NCBI GenBank assembly: GCA_037127255.1 | Contig: JBANSL010000013.1 | Coordinates: 65,413,688 to 65,477,687 of the forward strand | Length of the DNA: 64,000 nt | Direction of reading: 5' to 3' | Source of the DNA: Persicaria tinctoria | Lineage: Eukaryota; Streptophyta; Magnoliopsida; Caryophyllales; Polygonaceae | Part shown: positions 23,601 through 36,061 of the stretch, one piece after another | Numbering within the stretch: position 1 is the first letter of the stretch | Layout of the letters: each line of letters begins with the position of its first letter | The notes under the pieces: model-generated | What the model was told of the DNA's origin: nothing | The model's database searches: none | Seen by the model: the letters and a program-made list of their open reading frames with translations, nothing else | Program-made: the position numbers and the translations under genes

Positions 23601-26600
23601 TTAGTAGAGGTTGATATGGTGCTTCCAAGAGCAATCCGTGTCAAATATTCATGCTTAGATAAAAACTTCATAGGAGTATTATTTTTTATTTACGCCCCAC
23701 CCCACGAATCTGACAAAGATATCTTCTGGAATGAATTGTCAAATATCATCATGAATGAACCCCTGCCATGCCTAGTAATAGGAGATATGAATGAGATTAG
23801 TAGCAGCAGTGAAAAGCTTGGGGAGTAGAGAATAGTCAAATGAGATACGTTAGAATAAACCAATTCAAAAATCAGTGCTCTATGCTTGAAATCCCATCCT
23901 GGGGCAATAAATTCACTTGGAGGAAAAAAAAGGAAGGGGAGGACAATGTTTGGGAAAAATTAGACCGAGTATTAGTTCAACATGAGTTTCTGGTCACCTT
24001 CCCTGAGCTAGCAACATTTAATGGAGCCTTTACAGGATCTGATCATTGCCCCATATCTATCAGCCTATCGTCTGGGAAAGAATTTACGCCCCCCCCCCCC
24101 CCCCCTTAAATTTGAAAACATGTGGCTACAAAGAAAGGACTTCAGAAATATAGTGAAACATGCATGGAGAATTAGGTGTACGGGATCAGCGATGTACAGA
24201 TTAGTGTATAAAACTAAACTTCTGAAAGAAAAGATTAAAGTATGGAATAAAAACTCCTTAGGAAATATCTTCTGTCAAATACAAACTGTAGAAAAATATC
24301 TGGTTAGAATCCAATCAAATACTACATCCAGGATGTGTAAGGATTACTTAATCGAAAAACAATTGATCATGAAAAAAGACCAATTACTAAAATTCCAAAA
24401 AGAATATTGGGGACAGAGAGCAAAATCAAAGCACATCAAGCTCACTGATTCAAATATATCGTACTTTCATAGAGTAGCTTCTAGGAGGCGAAATAGGAAG
24501 ATTATAAGAAATATCACGACTAGTGATGGTGCACATATTATGGGGGAAGAGAATATTAGAGAGGAAATTAAAAATGACTTTAGGAGGCGATTCTCCAAAG
24601 AACAGATCAACATAACACTACCAAATGAATACCTTGAGCTAATTCCGCAAACGATAACAGATGAAGAAAATAGGACCCTAAGCCAACAACCATCTAATAG
24701 TTAAATAAAAAATGTGGTATAGTCTTTAGGCCTCAACAAATCCCCGGGACCAGATGGAATGACTGCGGAATTTTATAAGTCTCGTTGGGACATTGTCGGG
24801 AATGATGTGATTAAAGCAGTTAAAGCCTTTTTTCATGCAGGCAGAATTCTTCGATAGATAAATCATACATTTATCACTCTGTTACCAAAGTGTGACAATC
24901 CATCGAAAACGTCTGAATATAGACCTATTAGTCTGTGTTCAACAATATATAAAATAATATCGAGAATTTTAACAGAAAGACTCAAGAAGGTGATTGAGAA
25001 ATTAATTCACCCCTTTCAAGGAGCATTTGTATCCTGATAGAGCAATTCAAGGAAAGGATCAGAAGGATGGATAGCTATTAAACTAGATATGGAAAAAGCC
25101 TACGATAGAGTTGAATGGACCTTCACCGAGGCAGTATTAAGAAAATTTGGTTTCAACGACTATGTCATAAGCTTAATAATGAAATGTGTAACAACGGTTT
25201 CCTTCTCATTTTTAGTGAATAATGGGCCTACAGAGGTCTTTAAACCATCTAGGGGATTAAGACAAGGCGACCCCATGTCTCCATTCATGTTCATCCTTGG
25301 AGCAGAAGTGCTTGCGAGGAAACTAGCAGATGAATCAAATCTCAACCAGTTTGGCATTGGCTTTAGGTTTGGTCCTTCTGGACCAAGAATACCTTTCCTA
25401 GCATTCACTGACGATATCATCATATTCACGAAAGGCAACATGGCAGCATGTGAAAAAGTAAGGAAAATTGTCGACGATTATTGCTTATTGTCTGGGCAGA
25501 AAGTTAACTATAACAAGTCAACTTTTCAAGGTTCCCCAGGGATTCCTGCATCCCGAATATTAACTATTGAGGGATGTCTAAGTATATCAAAACATGTTAA
25601 ACTTGACAAGTACCTAGGGTGTCCAATAGTTGATGGTAGAGTAAATAAAAGCACTTTTGAAGACATCATCGGAAAAACGACTAACCAATTGGCAAAATTG
25701 AGAGCTGACTCACTATCTCAACACGGGAGGTCAGTGTTAATAAACTCAAATTTAGCTTCTAAACCATTGTTTTCTATGCAAAGCTTTATGCTCCCGGTGA
25801 TAATTCACACCGTGTTAGATAAAATCAATAGGAATTTCTTCTGGAACAAAGACCTCCAATACAAACCCCTAATTGGATGGGACAAAGTATGTAAACCAAA
25901 AGCGAAAGGAGGCATGGGACTAAGGAAAACCAAAGAAATGAATGAGGCACTACAAATGAAACTCATTTGGAAAATCATTGCAGAACCGGATAACTGTTGG
26001 GTCAAAATTATCAAACACAAGTATTTAAAGTCAATACCACTACTTAATTTTGACAAGAAAGGAAATGCATCGTGGCAATGGACGCAACTAAGAAAATTCA
26101 TTCAGCCATTTAAGGAAGGTCTAGCATGGTCAGTCGGTGATGGAAAAACAATCAAGTTCTGGCTTGATAACTGGGCCCCCGTGTAGGATATTCAAAATGC
26201 TTGTCTCGACCCAACAAAAGTTAACTGGGAAGAAACGGTTGATCAGTACATACTTAATGGAGCATGGAATTTGGATAAATTACGAACGGTAGTACCAAAT
26301 GGTATAGCGCAACAAATCACAGATATCCCACTCCCAGTAAATCGGGAATTCAAGACAGAATGTACTGGTGGCCAGACAGAAAAGGATGGTTTACGACGTT
26401 TAGTGCGTACAAACTCAACACGAAAACAACAGAATGAAATAACGACAATAATGCGTGGATCTGAACTTGAACGTTCCGCCTAAAATCAAGAATTTTATGT
26501 GGAAAGTCTCTCAGAATGGACTCCCAACAACGGCCCGTCTCGCAAAAAGAGGAGTTGCAATACCCCCTTATTGTACCTTGTGCAATCATCACGAAGAAGA

Positions 26601-27470
26601 CACTACCCACCTATTATTCGAATGCAGATTTTGTTTCTGCTGTTCAAGTTTATCACCAAAAGTGAAATCCAAAATCAAAGACAATATCAGGATAACAATG
26701 AATATATAGGAACTAATGACCAAATTAGGCAGATTGCTTGACACACAGCAAAAAATGAAATTGGTATTCCATTGATGGACCATTTGGATGGTTCGTAATA
26801 AACTAATCTTCCAGCAACAAAAAGTGCCAAATGAAAGAGGATTTGTGAAACTTGTGGAATCATACATTAATGAATGGAATAAAGCAGGGAAGCAAAGTGA
26901 AGAGGACGAAATCAAAACACAAAGACAAGCAAATCCCCCCAAGAAAAGTGGGAATAGAAGGAAGATGGCAAAATGGAAAAAGCCGCCAACTGGGAAATTA
27001 AAACTAAATTTCGATGGTTCTGCATCAGGCCAACGACAGAGTTCGATAGGTTACATCATTCGTGACAGCACAGGGAATTCAGTTGCAATGGGTTGTGAAA
27101 TGGTTGGATACCAAACCCCTCTAATGACCGAAGCCTTGGCATTGAGAAGGGGTGTTCTCAAGGCCCTTGATTTGATAATCCCTAAAATAATAATAGAAGG
27201 AGATTCACTCACCATTATCAATCATTTACAGTCGAAAACTAGATGTGCATGAGAAATTGAGCTAATCATGGCTGATATTAGCACCCTTCTTACGGGGTTT
27301 TACGAAGTTTCGTTTTCACACATTCTTCGTAACGGCAATTGTGTGGCGAATAAGGTTGCACACCTTGCTTATATTGCATATATGCAATGACTCAGGTCTC
27401 ATCGACCTCATCCGAAAGGATGATGTCGGATAACGGTTTCGCATCTGAAATTTTTACTTAATAAAAAAAA
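20691..27470 (+). mobile_element. L1-type LINE, full-length-like but degenerate
   Basis: The element ends in an A-rich tail (27462-27470) and is flanked by a near-perfect duplication agtattaaaa...tttt (20677-20690 and 27471-27484). The 5' leader and an ORF1-like region (about 20700-23270) carry no domain I recognise with confidence; a basic, lysine-rich frame lies at 21340-21750. ORF2 (23361-27390) has endonuclease, reverse transcriptase, zinc-binding and RNase H parts. At 6.8 kb it is close to full length. Multiple stops and shifts make it inactive. Confidence 0.88.
23361..27390 (+). pseudogene. LINE ORF2 (endonuclease, RT, RNase H), broken
   Basis: The frame opens MKVCHWNVRGLGKSN, the usual endonuclease start of plant L1 ORF2. 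Endonuclease runs to about 24080 (GDMNEI near 23790, SDHCPISI near 24040). A 17-base C run at 24089-24105 follows, then the linker. RT starts near 24720 (NKSPGPDGMTAEFYK) with PISLCSTIYKIISRI, RGLRQGDPMSPF (about 25252) and AFTDDIIIF (about 25402), where the family has A or Y before DD. A cysteine/histidine zf-RVT motif (CTLCNHHEEDTTHLLFEC) lies near 26580-26630, and RNase H runs 26965-27390 (KLNFDGSASG, IIEGDSLTIINHL). In-frame stops occur near 23826, 24702, 24855, 25036 and 27250. Confidence 0.9.
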
Positions 27471-27484
27471 AGTATTAAAATTTT

Positions 27485-27618
27485 TATTTCATAGTATGCT
27501 TTAAATGTTTTATTATTATTTTAAATTTTAAATTGAGTTTAAATAAAAGTTACGGTATAAACTATAATATAAATATATTCTTATATATTTTTATTAATTT
27601 TAATTATATATCTATATA
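27485..27618. other. AT-rich core of the hAT element
   Basis: This AT-rich sequence belongs to the host hAT element. It ends in tatatatctatata, the TA tract in which the row of inverted-repeat elements begins. Confidence 0.5.
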
Positions 27619-27818
27619 GGGAGTGGTTCCCTTGTGCACACCCCTTAAAATATATTTTGTGCACAATTATGGGCCGTTAAAGGAGGAGAGATGAAAGACC
27701 ATGATTAAAAGAGTTTTTTTTATCTTTTTATCTATTTGAAATGGTGGGACCCATGTGCCAAAAAAAAATCATCTCCTCTATAGGTGCGTGTGATCCACCC
27801 CCCACACTCCATTTTTGC

Positions 27819-28020
27819 CCCTTTTTTTTTTTTGATTAGGAAAGAATTCGGGCGAGCGAGCTCTACCCGATGGCATCCTTACGGATGATGTCTAGAAGAC
27901 CAGAATCGTTGTTAATATCGACACCCCAGGCAGAGTGGCAAAGGTGTGCAACCTTATCAGCCACTCTATTGCCTAATCGGGGAACATGAAAGAAGGAAAC
28001 TTCTTTCATTATTTTTTGGT
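27819..28020 (-). pseudogene. 5'-truncated LINE tail inside unit A
   Basis: On the minus strand this reads the end of a LINE RNase H domain (GNRVADKVAHLCHSAWG) and a short 3' tail, ending in an A run (T run at 27819-27830 on plus). The flanks attttgcccc and atttttgccc look like its target duplication. It arrived after unit A formed. Confidence 0.7.
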
Positions 28021-28139
28021 ATTTTTGCCCTTTTTTTTAATTATTTTTTTGGTATTTTCTTTTTTAAAATGTTTTGTGAAAAATAATAAATTATGAGTGA
28101 TTTGATGATGATATGCACCAGATTTTATTTTTTTCAATT

Positions 28140-28560
28140 CTTGTAATTCCACCGAATAATATTTCACATTTTACCGAATAATGTTAGGTTATGTTTTTCA
28201 AAGATGGTGTTCCTAAATATCGATTTCTACTCACAAAATTCACAGATTCCAATGAATAATTATTCTAAATTCAACGAATAATATCGAAAACCTCACAACT
28301 CAACCACACATTGATTTCGAATTATAAAATATACTCAATTTCATTGAATAAATTTCAGAATTCAACGAATAATATGGATCAACAATCTCAGCTCCCAATC
28401 ACACATTTATTTCGAATAAAAAAAGACACACATTCCGTTGAATAATTATTCAGAACTCAACGAATAATATCGACAATATCAAATCTCAATCACAAAATAC
28501 ACCCATTCCATTGAATAATTATTAGAGATTGACTGAATAATGTTTGTATTGCACCGATTG
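28140..28560. repeat. Short-repeat array, ATTATTCG family, unit A
   Basis: Degenerate units containing GAATAAT, often as CAACGAATAATATCGA or TTCCATTGAATAATTATT, recur about 18 times. Spacing is irregular, around 20-40 bp. The array lies between the left inverted repeat and the GC-rich cargo, in the orientation CGAATAAT. Confidence 0.7.
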
Positions 28561-29538
28561 ATTCACCTATTGAACAATATTCAATCGAATGACGAATCCC
28601 CAACAACCCTCGCACCACCTAGAGACCACCGCCACCTTCATCTTCACTGCCCATCTCCGGCCACCGTCACCACCTGCAGACCACCGCCAACCATCGATGA
28701 GTCCAAATCCGTCTCTGAAGCAACGACGAATCCCCAACAGCCCTCGCACCCTCTTCGCACGCACCTCCCTTACTTTGTCCGACCACCACACCCGCCGCCG
28801 GAAAGTGTCCTGCCCAGCCAGATCCGGCACCACCATCACCCGACAGATCCGAAAACAACCCTGCCCTGGCCCCCCACGCAACCCACTTCGCCCTCACCTC
28901 GCAACCACCACAACCACACTTCCTCTCGCCTTTCCGACCACCAGCGCTCACCTCTGGCATACCCAACTACACCCGCCGGCCACCACTGCCCTCTTCGCCT
29001 CCGCCTCGCCTCAACGACGAACCCCAAGTGGCCCTCACCGCTTACAAGATTTGCCGTCTCGCCTCAACGACGATCCCCAACGACCCTCGCATCCACCACA
29101 ACTGCACATCGCAACCACCACAACCGCACTCCCTCGCCGTCGCCCTTCCTCTCGCCTTTCCGGCCACCAGTGCCCACCTCTGGCATACGCAACTACCCCC
29201 TCCGGCTACCACTACCCAAACTATCGATTTTTGATCGGATTTTCCACCGAGATTTCATATCTGATTTCCCCCATGGTGGTGGCGATTTCAAATCTGAATT
29301 TCCACCAAGATGAAAAAGGAGGCCTAGGGTTTAAATCAATTTCCTCCACCTGACCACATATTCACACGCGCCTCATTTGAGAGGGTATAGCCGGATTCCA
29401 CTATTAGTGCGCGGGCCCCACCTCCATTTAATTAAAAAAAATATAAAACCTCCTTTTAATCTCCCCCAACCATTCTCATAAGATCAATGGCCCAAAAACG
29501 TGCACAAAGTACACCATAAGGGGTGTGCACAAGTTACC

Positions 29539-30774
<1,236 letters not shown>

Positions 30775-30841
<67 letters not shown>
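30775..30841. repeat. (CT)n(TA)n(GA)n compound microsatellite
   Basis: CT repeat (30775-30801), TA repeat (30802-30826) and GA repeat (30827-30841) form a near-perfect inverted arrangement centred on the TA tract. The CT/GA runs therefore look like outer ends of neighbouring elements B and C rather than part of the target. Confidence 0.95.
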
Positions 30842-30842
<1 letters not shown>

Positions 30843-32433
30843 GTTGGGTCAGATGTTTACACCCCTTATTGTGTTTTGTGTTAACAAATATAGGCCATTG
30901 ATTGATTAGAAATGAATGGGTGAGATTAATTGAGACTTTCCCTTTTTATTTAAATAAAAAATAGTAGGTCCCACCACTTTAATAGCCAACTTGTTGTAGA
31001 GGAAGCGCGTGCGTTGATTTTTTTAGGTAACGTTTTTTTTTTGGTGGGGATGGGGAGATTTTGCTTCCACTATGCGTTCGATGAAAATATTCGCTAGGAT
31101 AATAGTAAATATTAGCTAAGATAATAGTAATTATTCGCTAAATTGATTGTTATTATTCGTCTGTAAATATGAGTTATCAATAATAGCAAAAGGGTTGGTC
31201 AATTTTTCAACTATTCGCTAGGCTGATAGTAATTATTCGCCAAGTTGACATTAATTATTCGCTAGGTTAAAAGAATATATAAATGTAATTCTTGATTTCC
31301 ACCTCTAATTAACCACATACATATGAATAATTCTTTACTATCACCGAACAATTCCTTATTATTACCGAATAGAAACTGTGAACTTGTCGAATAATTCCTT
31401 ACTATCACCGAATAATTCCTTATTATTACCGAATAGAAACTATGAACTTGTCGAATAGTGACTCTGAACATGAGATTAATAGAACAATCATATGAATTCT
31501 ACCGAATAATTGCTTATTATCACCGAATATAAACTATGAAGGAACAAAGGGATATGGATCTAAGTAATCCCATTGGAAACCAACACCGATCCCCACAGAA
31601 GGAACAAACAGATTTACCAATACAAATCTGGGCCATTGGAAACCAACACCGATCCCCACAGAAGGAACAATGGGATATGGATCTAAGTATTGGGTTGCAA
31701 TTTCAATTTACCAATACAAATTGATATTGCTGACAGATTTCAGATGCAATCACAAACAGATTACAGTAAAAACGAGGATCTGGATTTGATTTTCTCATTC
31801 AAACGCCGACCTTTCTGCGTCTTCGGCTCCTCTTTATTCTGAAACTGAAAATCCCAATCCATGCCATTACAAATCACAATCATAAGACATCAATGACTCT
31901 CCACAATACCCAGAAAGAAAAATTAAGAACAGAAAGGACCGAGTCGCGGAGTCGGCTTCATCGAAAATCATAATTGGTAGGCCGACAGATTTGATTTCGG
32001 TCACTTCTCGAAGAAAACGGTGGGATTAGTAGAGGCGGTGCGCCGTAGAGAGACGATTGGAAGGCGATGGAATTAGTAGAGGTGGTGCGCGAGGCTCGAG
32101 ATCTCATTGGAGCAAGCCGAGGTCCAGGGGTTGCGGCGAGGCGAGGGAGGGCGGCCGTCGAGGGAGGCCGTCGGGGTTGCGGCGAGGCGAGGAGGGCGAT
32201 AGAAGAGACGGTGTTCCCATCGCCATCGCTTCCGCCTTTTGAAGATGATGGATTGTGGTTAGGGTTGAGATTGTGATACACGCGACTTTGTAGAGCTATG
32301 GGGTTTGTTTTTTTTATTTTTATTTTTAATTAATAAAAATTACAGAAAAAATCTCAGCCTTTCATTTTCACTCAATCAACGCCTCAGATTTGTTAACACA
32401 AAACATGTTAAGACTTGTAAACATTTGATCCAT

Positions 32434-32434
<1 letters not shown>
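30842..32434. mobile_element. TA-tract inverted-repeat element, unit C
   Basis: Unit C begins GTTGGGTCAGATGTTTACACC and ends with the related inverse (GTAAACATTTGATCCATT). An inner matching stretch includes TTTTGTGTTAACAAAT and GGCCATTGATTGATT. Next come GTAGGTCCCAC (30964-30974) and GAAGCGCGTGCG (31002-31013). Two short-repeat arrays face each other: ATTATTCGCTA (31080-31265) and CCGAATAATTCC (31320-31530). The cargo (31530-32280) contains a roughly 38-bp direct repeat (about 31570 and 31632) and, at 32040-32250, GC-rich sequence with a minus-strand frame of about 100 codons that I do not recognise. Confidence 0.7.
31080..31530. repeat. Two ATTATTCG arrays in opposite orientation, unit C
   Basis: On the plus strand ATTATTCGCTA/ATTCGCTAGG units lie at 31080-31265. 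The reverse form CCGAATAATTCCTTA lies at 31320-31530. The change of orientation falls around 31270-31320. Confidence 0.75.

Positions 32435-32479
<45 letters not shown>
32435..32479. repeat. (CT)n(TA)n microsatellite
   Basis: A short CT run (32435-32448) followed by TA repeat (32449-32479) separates units C and D. Confidence 0.95.
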
Positions 32480-32482
<3 letters not shown>

Positions 32483-33774
32483 GATGGATCAAATGTTTAC
32501 AAGTCTAGGTCGTTGATCGAATCAAAATCAAAGGTTGTGATTAATCCCGAATTTAAGTAATTTATTTTTAAATAAAAAAGTGGGACCCACGGGAAAAACT
32601 AATCCAATCTCACAAGGGAAGTGCGTGTGATGCACAGGCATGTAACTGCTTGAATTCTGCAAAGAGAAAATCGTGGGAGACGTTTAATTTTTTTTATTTT
32701 TTTGCCAATTTACTCCAATTTCCTTTTTGAAAAGATTTTTGGTCATACAAATCAAGATCATGATCTATTAATCTGGTATGTAAAATCCTTGAAAATCTGT
32801 GACAGTTTCATCCAAGCGAACGGTGAAGAAGAGGATGATTCATCAAAGTTTTTTAACTTCATAATTTTCCAAGAAGTCATCAATATTCGACAAATTTTAT
32901 CAAATATTCATCACAATCACTCAATTATTCATCAAAGTTTTTGTTAAAATTTATCAAATATTCATCACAGTCACTCAAATATTCATCATAGTCACTCACA
33001 TATTCACCACAGTTACTCAATTATTCATTATAGTTTTTGTTAAAATTTATCAAATATTCATCACAGTCACTCAAATATTCATCACGATCACTCAAATATT
33101 CATCACAGTTACTCAATTATTCACAATTTCCCAAATATTCATTAATATTCGGCAAAATTTAAGAAATATTCATCACATTAACACAATTATTCATCAAAGT
33201 AAGGAATCATTTCACCAATATTCATATCACGTCCCCCGAGTATGAAACAGGACCTATTTCGTACCGATGACTCAAATTTCTACAATATTCATATCAAGAC
33301 AACAAATATTCATCAAATTAATCCCCTTTCAACTCCCCTCTAATGAAAATTCGCGTTCATCCAAAAACCCGGGGCGAATTCGATGGTGCGCTACAATGGC
33401 GTAATCGTGGCCGGTGTCCCTTCAAGCCGCCTACAGACTCCGCCGACTAGATTCACTATACAAGCATTACAGCCAAAGGTGCGACTCTCGGATGAGCACT
33501 ATTCGCCAGAGTCGCCCTCTAATTTCGCCGGAATTGCCCTAGTATGAGATGCGTTGAAAAGGGTGAGAGACGATTGTTTTCTAATCGTCCAAGAAAAGGG
33601 GGGATTTGGGTTGGGAAATCACGTGCGTGTGTTAGGAGAAAAGGGTAGTTTTTATCTTTTCATATTAAAATTAATTAATTTCGGTAATTAATCTCGTCCT
33701 TCCATTTGCAATCAATCAACGGCTTATATTTGTTAACACAAAACATATTAAGGGATGTTTACACATGACCTAAT
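32480..33774. mobile_element. TA-tract inverted-repeat element, unit D
   Basis: Unit D begins GAGGATGGATCAAATGTTTAC and ends with a related inverse (GATGTTTACACATGACCTAAT). The right arm carries TTTGTTAACACAAAACAT, shared with unit C; the left arm appears to have lost about 24 bp of the matching sequence. GTGGGACCCAC (32580-32590) and GAAGTGCGTGTG (32628-32639) follow the left arm. The array (about 32880-33320) uses TATTCATCACAGTCACTCAA units instead of ATTATTCG. GC-richer cargo at 33355-33550 has no recognised protein. Confidence 0.68.
32880..33320. repeat. TATTCATCA tandem array, unit D
   Basis: Units of about 20 bp built on AATATTCATCACAGTCACTC repeat about 18 times with drift. The position relative to the inverted repeats matches the ATTATTCG arrays of the other units. 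Confidence 0.85.
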
Positions 33775-33798
33775 CTCTCTCTCTCTCTCTCTCTCTCT

Positions 33799-33878
<80 letters not shown>
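33775..33878. repeat. (CT)n(TA)n microsatellite
   Basis: CT repeat (33775-33799) then about 77 bp of TA repeat (33802-33878) closes the row of elements and joins the right arm of the host hAT element. Confidence 0.97.
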
Positions 33879-33881
<3 letters not shown>

Positions 33882-34073
33882 GGACGGGATGAGATTTGCG
33901 GGATATGAACTCTCCGTTCCGCGTCCCGTCCCGCGCAATTTTTGCGGGACGGGATTGAATTTTTTCCCCTAAATCCCACCAGGATTGGGACAGGATCGGG
34001 ACGGGATGCGGGACGGGACGGAATTTGCGGAATTTATGCTCACCCCTACTAATGGGAACATTGTTGGTCTACA

Positions 34074-35050
34074 TTTCTCCAATTAGACGTCTATTTCCAT
34101 GTTTCTACCTTTCATCTCCTTGGCGCTGAGACGCAATGTTAGTTTCTCTACTATCTCGTGTTCTTGGCATTCACAATCCATTCCTTAGTCTTCCTTAACT
34201 TCCAATCAACCGGTGTGATTGTTGTCGTGATCAGTTGTGTCAAGCTGCTTTCTCTTTTGTTTTTGTTTGTGTTTCTTATTTATTTTCATGATGATTGATT
34301 AGTCTATCCTTTGTCCATCCCCTTGATCTACCAAGCCAATATTTCATTTAGTACTTTGAATTCTTACCTTTATTAAAAAAAATGTCATTTATAGTGTGCG
34401 ATGGAGTTTATAATTTAACTATAGTTGAAAAAAAAGTTTTTATTTTAAAATTATAAGAGTTATTATGAGTGTGTTTTTCTCCTGATTTTATGAATAAATG
34501 CTACAATAAAGTGGGGTGTATTTATCTCAAATATAGTCATAGTAGACTATTAAAAATGATACATTTTCACAATGTGTGTATAAATGCATATTGCTTTTTG
34601 ATATTTGACTATATTGATTAAATGTGTATTTTTTACCCTCTTCTCCCATAGAGAAAATAAATAAAATATCAAGAAAAATGAAAATGATAAATATTAGAAA
34701 TTTGCACACTTTGTGCTAAAATACCACAGTATATTTTAAAAACATGACACGGAAAAAAGCTAATATAGTACCTTTTTTATAGCGAGAAAACTCACAATTG
34801 ATGGCAAATCAGACATGTGACCAAACTGATCAGAGATACGCACCGGTGAACCGACTCGTGCCGACTGACTGGATCGACAGGTAGAAAGTAAGACAAACCT
34901 CGAATTTTCACTAAGGAAAGAGACAGACACGTGATCGAACCCGAATATAGTAAACTTTTTATTTGCACACTTTGCCGCTTAGTTTAAAATTGGGATTATT
35001 TTATACAGTGGGGATAGCAAGCGGATTTTGAGAACAAACACGAAACGCAA
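34074..35050. other. Intergenic spacer left of the AtuA-like gene
   Basis: This is AT-rich sequence without a supported gene. It lies outside the copia LTR, whose outer end is about 34073. A GC-richer patch at 34800-34930 was not identified. Confidence 0.5.
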
Positions 35051-36061
35051 TTTCCCAGTTCCGTGAACGATGAGCTAAACTTCAACCGGATTAACTCATG
35101 ACTCATACTACACTCATACCTTCCGTCCCATTTCTCCATTAATTGCTACCAGCTGCTTCTGGTTTCTTTATCCCCGTCTTCATCTTCCAGGTTAATTTTC
35201 TTTCTTCTTCTTCAATCCCAGAAACTTTATTCCGTCATTTTAGGCTCAAATAACTTCAATTTGATCGCCTATAACCTTCAATTTGATACTTTTATGCATA
35301 ATATGATTCGTAAATTGTGATAGCAACGCTTCCTGTCGTGTTATTGTTGGTAGCATTTTTATTTATTTATTTTTGGTTGTTCATGATGGTTTTAGTTTTT
35401 GGTGATTTAAGAGCCGATTACGCTTGTAATTTCATAACAATTGGGGTTGATTTGGGGTTTATAAAAATCGATTAAATGTTGCTCAATGGAAGAAAATGAG
35501 TTTGTTGTGGTGTTTTATGGGATTTGGAATTTGAAGACCCTAGTTTATTTTTAGGGGAAACTACCCGTTGTTTGAGAAAAACTTGCAACCCATACCTTTG
35601 TTAAAAGACAACGTAAATGGCCACATTAGGTTTTTAGTTACGATAAGATTGAGATTATAGTATGAGTACTGATGACGATGTATAGGACAAGGAACCTGTA
35701 CAATTTACATAGTTGATTAGGTTTAATTAAAATTGAAAACATGCTGAAACCTAACCATTTAACTATAACGAAAAATCAATAGGAAACAATACATCTTGGC
35801 TTTGTTAGGGGTAAGTTGGTTATTCTGCCTTTTAAAATTAATGGATGACTATGGGTGGGTGGTGAGTTGCAAAGTTTTTCTGTGAAAAGTGGGCAGTTTT
35901 GTGTAATTTTGGAATTAAGGGGTGGTTTTGAGCAAAGTACAAGTAAAGGGTGGTCTTGTGATGTTTCCCCCTATTTTTAATGAAGATGTTCATGACTGTT
36001 GACTCATTTGTTTCTTTAATTTATTAGTAGGGCTAATTTGTTCTAGAGTTGTGAAGGATTG
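35051..36061 (+). promoter_or_regulatory. Leader exon and leader intron of the AtuA-like gene
   Basis: A pyrimidine-rich leader (about 35100-35189) ends at CTTCCAG before GTTAAT, a plausible 5' UTR donor. An acceptor (ttattag, about 36027) precedes the short leader that ends at the ATG at 36062. A large AT-rich leader intron of about 840 bp would fit. There is no transcript evidence, so the leader structure is inferred. Confidence 0.4.

Noticed and set aside
28589..29353. A 254-codon proline-rich protein gene
   Set aside because: The frame is one of several overlapping open frames in GC-rich, internally duplicated sequence inside a mobile element, with no domain.
31958..32281. A minus-strand protein of 107 codons
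   Set aside because: Low-complexity, GC-rich cargo inside unit C, open on both strands. No family recognised.
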